Positions 45,204-48,923 of a stretch of 48,923 bases of DNA are shown here, in pieces. Position numbers and translations under genes: made by a program. The stretch lies in assembly GCF_001693735.1 (NCBI RefSeq), contig NZ_LWDV01000008.1:471415-520337 (forward strand), in the 5' to 3' direction. This DNA is from Orenia metallireducens (GTDB lineage Bacteria; Bacillota; Halanaerobiia; Halobacteroidales; Halobacteroidaceae). How positions within the stretch are numbered: position 1 is the first letter of the stretch; every line of letters begins with the position of its first letter. The notes under the pieces are model-generated. The model saw only the letters and a list, made by a program, of their open reading frames with translations, had not been told where the DNA came from and searched no databases.

Positions 45204-46493
45204 ATGAAGAGGGAGATAAAGATAGGTTTATTAGGGTGTGGAACGGTAGGTTCTGGTGTTTATAAGATATTAGAACAGAATGCTGAAAGTATTGCTAATA
45301 AGTCAGGAGCTAAATTAGTAGTTAAGAAGGTATTAGTTAAGGATAAGAATGAACCTTTAGCAGTTGATGTTGATAAGAAGCTTCTAACAGAGAACTTTGA
45401 AGACGTTATCAATGATGAAGAGATAGAAATTGTTATAGAGGTAATTGGTGGAGTAACTCCTGCCAAAGACTTTGTCTTAAGAGCATTAGAGAGTGGTAGA
45501 AGTGTAATCAGTGCTAATAAAGAGTTGATAGCTAAGCATGGTGAAGAGATATTATTAGCTGCTGATGAAAATGGTGTTGATTTTTACTTTGAAGCAAGCG
45601 TAGGTGGAGGAATTCCTATTATCAGCCCGCTAAAAGAGAATTTAGCTGGAAATAAGATTACCAAAGTAATGGGAATCGTTAATGGAACGACCAACTATAT
45701 TTTAACTAAGATGGATCAAGAAGGTGCAGAGTTTGGTGAAGTATTAAAGAAAGCACAAGAGCTAGGTTATGCAGAGGCTGACCCAACATCAGATATAGAA
45801 GGATATGATGCAGCTTATAAATTAGCGATTTTGGCTTCTATTGCTTTTGAATCTAGGGTAAATATCGATGACTTATATATGGAAGGAATCACTAAGATCA
45901 CTAAAGAGGATATTACTTATGCCAAAGAGTTAGGGTATAAGATTAAATTATTGGCTATCGGAAAGCAGAATGAAGGATTGGAGCTTAGAGTTCATCCAAC
46001 TTTATTACCACAAGAGCATCCATTAGCTAAAGTAGATGATGTCTTTAATGCAATCTTTATTGAAGGAGATGCCATTGGGGAAGCAATGTTCTATGGTCCA
46101 GGGGCAGGGCAGATGCCAACAGGAAGTGCCATCGTTGGAGATGTAATTGCAGCAGCTAGAAATATCAACTTTGGAGCACAAGGTAGAATCTCCTGCACAT
46201 GCTTTACTAAGAAGGATATCAAGGATAGAGATGAAGTAGAAAGTAGTTTCTATATTAGATTAGAAGTATTGGATAGACCAGGGGTTTTAGGTGAAATTAC
46301 TAGTTTATTAGGTAAGCAGTCTGTCAGCCTTGAATCGGTAATTCAACATGGAAGAAGTAATAGTACTGTACCATTAGTGTTAGTAACTCATGAGGTTAAA
46401 GAAGGAAACCTTAATGCTGCCTTAGAGAAGATTAAGGTTTTAGATGATGTAAAAGAGATTGCAAGCTTAATTAGAGTTGAAGATTATAAGTAA
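45204..46493 (+). CDS. hom: Homoserine dehydrogenase
   Basis: 429 aa. NAD(P) loop IGLLGCGTVGSGV, substrate region NGTTNYILTKM and EGYDAAYKLAILA, and a C-terminal ACT domain (RLEVLDRPGVLGEITSLL) for threonine feedback. Reduces aspartate semialdehyde to homoserine. ATG 45204 preferred to 45198, which is too close to GGAGGA. Stand-alone, not fused to aspartokinase. Confidence 0.94.
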   Translation: MKREIKIGLLGCGTVGSGVYKILEQNAESIANKSGAKLVVKKVLVKDKNEPLAVDVDKKLLTENFEDVINDEEIEIVIEVIGGVTPAKDFVLRALESGRSVISANKELIAKHGEEILLAADENGVDFYFEASVGGGIPIISPLKENLAGNKITKVMGIVNGTTNYILTKMDQEGAEFGEVLKKAQELGYAEADPTSDIEGYDAAYKLAILASIAFESRVNIDDLYMEGITKITKEDITYAKELGYKIKLLAIGKQNEGLELRVHPTLLPQEHPLAKVDDVFNAIFIEGDAIGEAMFYGPGAGQMPTGSAIVGDVIAAARNINFGAQGRISCTCFTKKDIKDRDEVESSFYIRLEVLDRPGVLGEITSLLGKQSVSLESVIQHGRSNSTVPLVLVTHEVKEGNLNAALEKIKVLDDVKEIASLIRVEDYK

Positions 46494-46543
46494 TAGTCTA
46501 CAGTGTAAGCTGTTAACTGCTTTAGAGAATGGGAGGAGAAGAA

Positions 46544-47776
46544 ATGGGTTTAATTGTACAAAAATATGGGGGGACTTCGGTAGGAAACCCTGAAAGAATC
46601 AAAAGGGTAGCTAATCGAATTGTAAAGAGAAAAAGAGCAGGGAATCAGGTAGTAGCAGTAGTATCAGCGATGGGAGATACTACTGATGAGTTAATTGAAT
46701 TAGTGAATCAAATTACTGATAACCCTTCTAGAAGAGAATATGATATGTTGATCTCTACAGGAGAGCAGGTATCTGTCTCTTTATTGGCTATGGCTATCCA
46801 TGAACTAGGGGAGGATGTTATCTCTCTAACTGGTTCACAGGTTGGTATTATTACTGATGATATACATAGTAAGGCTAAAATCTTAGAGATCAAGCCTGAT
46901 CGTCTAGAGAGGGAGTTAGCAGGAGGAAAGATTGTTATAGTAGCAGGTTTTCAAGGAGTAACTATAAATAATGAGATTACTACATTAGGTCGTGGTGGTT
47001 CTGATACAACGGCTGTAGCAGTAGCCACTGCATTAAAGGCAGACCTATGTGAAATCTTTACTGATGTTGATGGTGTTTATACTACAGATCCTCGTATGGT
47101 AGAAGAGGCTCGTAAATTACCTGAAATCTCCTATGAGGAGATGTTAGAGCTAGCAAGCCTTGGGGCAAATGTATTACATCCACGTTCAGTAGAGATTGCA
47201 AAAGAATATAACGTTAAGTTGGCTGTTAAATCTAGTTTTGCTTGTAGTCCAGGGACAATTATTAAGGAGGTAGAGGAGTTGGAGAAGAATATAGTTGTAA
47301 GTGGAGTAGCATGTAATAAAAGTGAGGTAAAACTTTCATTAGTAGGAGTGCCAGATCATCCTGGTATCGCTTCAAAGGTCTTTACCCGTTTAGCCCAAGA
47401 GTCTATTAATGTTGATATGATTATCCAAAATGTAAATTATGATGGAGTAAATGACATTACTTTTACTACTGATGAAGATGATTTTAAACAGACTAAAAAG
47501 GTATTAGAAGAGATGAAAGATGAATTAAATTATAGAGAGTTACTTTGTGATACTGAAGTGGCTAAAGTATCTATTGTTGGGGCAGGTATGGTTACAAACC
47601 CAGGTGTAGCAGCTAAGATGTTTGAGGCTTTAGCAGAAGAAGGGATTAATATTGGAATGATCAGCACTTCTGAAATTAAGGTTTCTTGCTTAATAGCTAG
47701 AGATAAGGCAGAAAAGGCTGTTAGAGCTATTCATAGTAAGTTCGAATTGGACAAGCTAGGGATAGACAATGATTAA
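46544..47776 (+). CDS. lysC: Aspartokinase
   Basis: 410 aa, first enzyme of the aspartate family. Begins [28 protein letters not shown] and [11 protein letters not shown] are conserved, and two C-terminal ACT domains ([28 protein letters not shown]) mediate feedback control. Between hom and thrB, so probably dedicated to threonine. ATG 46544 behind GGGAGGAGAAG. Last 8 bases overlap thrB. Confidence 0.93.
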   Translation: MGLIVQKYGGTSVGNPERIKRVANRIVKRKRAGNQVVAVVSAMGDTTDELIELVNQITDNPSRREYDMLISTGEQVSVSLLAMAIHELGEDVISLTGSQVGIITDDIHSKAKILEIKPDRLERELAGGKIVIVAGFQGVTINNEITTLGRGGSDTTAVAVATALKADLCEIFTDVDGVYTTDPRMVEEARKLPEISYEEMLELASLGANVLHPRSVEIAKEYNVKLAVKSSFACSPGTIIKEVEELEKNIVVSGVACNKSEVKLSLVGVPDHPGIASKVFTRLAQESINVDMIIQNVNYDGVNDITFTTDEDDFKQTKKVLEEMKDELNYRELLCDTEVAKVSIVGAGMVTNPGVAAKMFEALAEEGINIGMISTSEIKVSCLIARDKAEKAVRAIHSKFELDKLGIDND

Positions 47777-48665
47777 AGTAGAGGTTCCTGCTACTACTGC
47801 TAATCTAGGACCTGGCTTTGATACTTTAGGGATGAGCTTAGAGTTATATAATGAAGTAGAAGTTTCTGAGATTGAAGAAGGCTTAGAGATTGAGGTAGTT
47901 GGCTATGGTAGTGATGAATTGACTACAGATGAAAGTAACCTGATTTATCAATCTATGGAAAGAGTCTTTGCTAAGGCAGGATATTTTCCAAAAGGATTAA
48001 AGATTAAACTAAATAACAGAATCCCTTTAGCCCGTGGTTTAGGAAGTAGTGCTGCAGCAATAGTTGGAGGTTTAGTCGCAGCTAATAAACTATCAGGAGA
48101 AAAATTACTTATGGACCAGCTAGTAGATTTAGCTACTGAGATAGAGGGGCATCCTGATAATGTGGCTCCTGCATTATTGGGAGGAGTTGTTATTTCTACA
48201 GTCAAAGGTTCTAAGGTGGTTTATAAGAAGTTAGCAGTGCCAGCAAAATTGAAGACTGTTGTCTGTATTCCTGATTATCAATTGTCTACTGTTAAGGCAC
48301 GAGAGGTATTGCCAACAGAAGTTGCTTTTAAAGATGCAGTCTTTAACTTAAGCCACACTGGATTACTTTTAACAGGGTTATTGACAGAGGATTATACTTT
48401 GATTAAAGAGGCTTTAGATGATAAATTACATCAGCCATATCGCCAAAATTTAGTTCCAGGTTTGGCAGAAATCTTAAGAGAAGTAAAATCTGATACTTTA
48501 GGAGTAGCTATCAGTGGTTCAGGACCTACTGTAATAGCCTTTACTTTAGATGATGAAGAAAAGATTGGTAAGAAGATGGTAGATATCTTTGCTGAGCATG
48601 GCTTAGATTCCCATTATTTAATTACCAATCCTACCAATCAAGGTATTATTATCTTAGAGGATTAA
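47769..48665 (+). CDS. thrB: Homoserine kinase
   Basis: 298 aa GHMP kinase. [23 protein letters not shown] start, ATP loop [17 protein letters not shown] and C-terminal [12 protein letters not shown]. Phosphorylates homoserine for threonine synthase. The start overlaps lysC by 8 bases. thrC does not follow: terminators and an insertion element come next, so thrC must be elsewhere. Confidence 0.94.
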   Translation: MIKVEVPATTANLGPGFDTLGMSLELYNEVEVSEIEEGLEIEVVGYGSDELTTDESNLIYQSMERVFAKAGYFPKGLKIKLNNRIPLARGLGSSAAAIVGGLVAANKLSGEKLLMDQLVDLATEIEGHPDNVAPALLGGVVISTVKGSKVVYKKLAVPAKLKTVVCIPDYQLSTVKAREVLPTEVAFKDAVFNLSHTGLLLTGLLTEDYTLIKEALDDKLHQPYRQNLVPGLAEILREVKSDTLGVAISGSGPTVIAFTLDDEEKIGKKMVDIFAEHGLDSHYLITNPTNQGIIILED

Positions 48666-48693
48666 TCTAGAATATTATAATTATTAATCTTAA

Positions 48694-48717
48694 AGAGGCA
48701 CAATAGTTTGTGCCTCT
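48694..48717 (+). terminator. Terminator after thrB
   Basis: AGAGGCACA/TGTGCCTCT stem with a 6-base loop; the T run is weak. Confidence 0.65.
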
Positions 48718-48718
48718 C

Positions 48719-48754
48719 AGGCTGTTGACAAAGTTATTGTCAACAGCCTTTTCT
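48719..48754. other. Hairpin at the presumed left end of an IS element
   Basis: AGGCTGTTGACA/TGTCAACAGCCT stem followed by TTTT, about 50 bases before the transposase start. It could be the element's terminal inverted repeat region, a terminator shielding the transposase, or both; the right end is outside the window. Confidence 0.5.
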
Positions 48755-48804
48755 ATTTATGGTATAATATAATTGACAATATATTTAAAAGGAGAAATAG
48801 AATT

Positions 48805-48923
48805 ATGTTTGTATCTCAAGAGAAAAAACAACAACAATATGAATTTGTAACAATAGAACAGCTAGTTCCAGAAGATCATCTTCTAAGACAAATAGATAGA
48901 TATATAGATTTTACTTTTATTAC
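48805..48923 (+). mobile_element. IS1182-family-like transposase, N-terminal fragment (cut by window)
   Basis: ATG behind AAAAGGAG. The visible 39 codons read MFVSQEKKQQQYEFVTIEQL followed by VPEDHLLRQIDRYIDFTFI, matching the N-terminus of IS1182/DUF772-type DDE transposases (EQLVPEDHLLR...IDF.FI). The gene runs off the right edge, so intactness is unknown. Confidence 0.8.

Overview
The window looks like chromosome of a low-GC, anaerobic, endospore-forming Firmicute. My best guess is Halanaerobiales (Halobacteroidaceae, for example an Orenia relative). This rests on AT-rich DNA with strong AGGAGG ribosome sites, a NifI1/NifI2-type anaerobic nif operon, GlnR-type MerR regulation, tiny YjcZ-like sporulation proteins and Clostridia-like biosynthetic genes. 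The taxonomic placement is inference. I see no rRNA, tRNA or CRISPR array.

Layout. 1-5.2 kb: a small acidic orphan protein, then the polyamine operon speA-speD-speE-speB (arginine to agmatine, putrescine and spermidine). 5.2-7.1 kb: glutamine-dependent asparagine synthase. 7.1-9.1 kb: gene debris, a C_GCAxxG_C_C redox protein and a frameshifted TehA/SLAC1-type transporter. 9.2-12.7 kb: a selenium module (cysteine desulfurase, YedF, SelD, DUF3343). 12.8-13.9 kb, minus strand: six tandem micro-genes of 24-31 aa encoding YjcZ-like single-helix sporulation peptides.

14.5-36.6 kb is a nitrogen-fixation and nitrogen-assimilation island: an Amt ammonium channel fused to a HAMP-like and chemoreceptor signalling domain; nifH-nifI1-nifI2-nifD-nifK-nifE-nifN-nifX-nifB; a [2Fe-2S] protein; modA-modB without modC; nifV; a short GlnR; a CooT-like peptide; glnA; nadE; a second amtB; glnK; and a third NifI1-like PII protein. 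36.6-38.4 kb, minus strand: a frameshifted chemoreceptor. 38.4-48.7 kb: argF, a parvulin isomerase, a LysM/M23 cell-wall hydrolase, ilvE, and the threonine set ACT-hom-lysC-thrB. The right edge cuts into an IS1182-type transposase.

Regulation. Five promoters (amt-MCP, nifH, nifV, glnR and the glnA operon) share one geometry: -35, 17-bp spacer, -10, and then, with no gap, half-sites TNACA repeated every 11 bp. asnB has the same repeats behind a poor -10. Several of these promoters also carry reverse-oriented TGTNA repeats upstream, four in phase at nifH. This looks like one nitrogen regulon, probably controlled by the GlnR encoded here, but with phased direct repeats instead of the classical inverted GlnR/TnrA box.

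The window also holds an interspersed non-coding repeat family with inverted ends (about 210-490 bp, both orientations, only between genes), a second small hairpin repeat family, and several decayed genes. The most notable items are the Amt-chemoreceptor fusion and the phased operator system.
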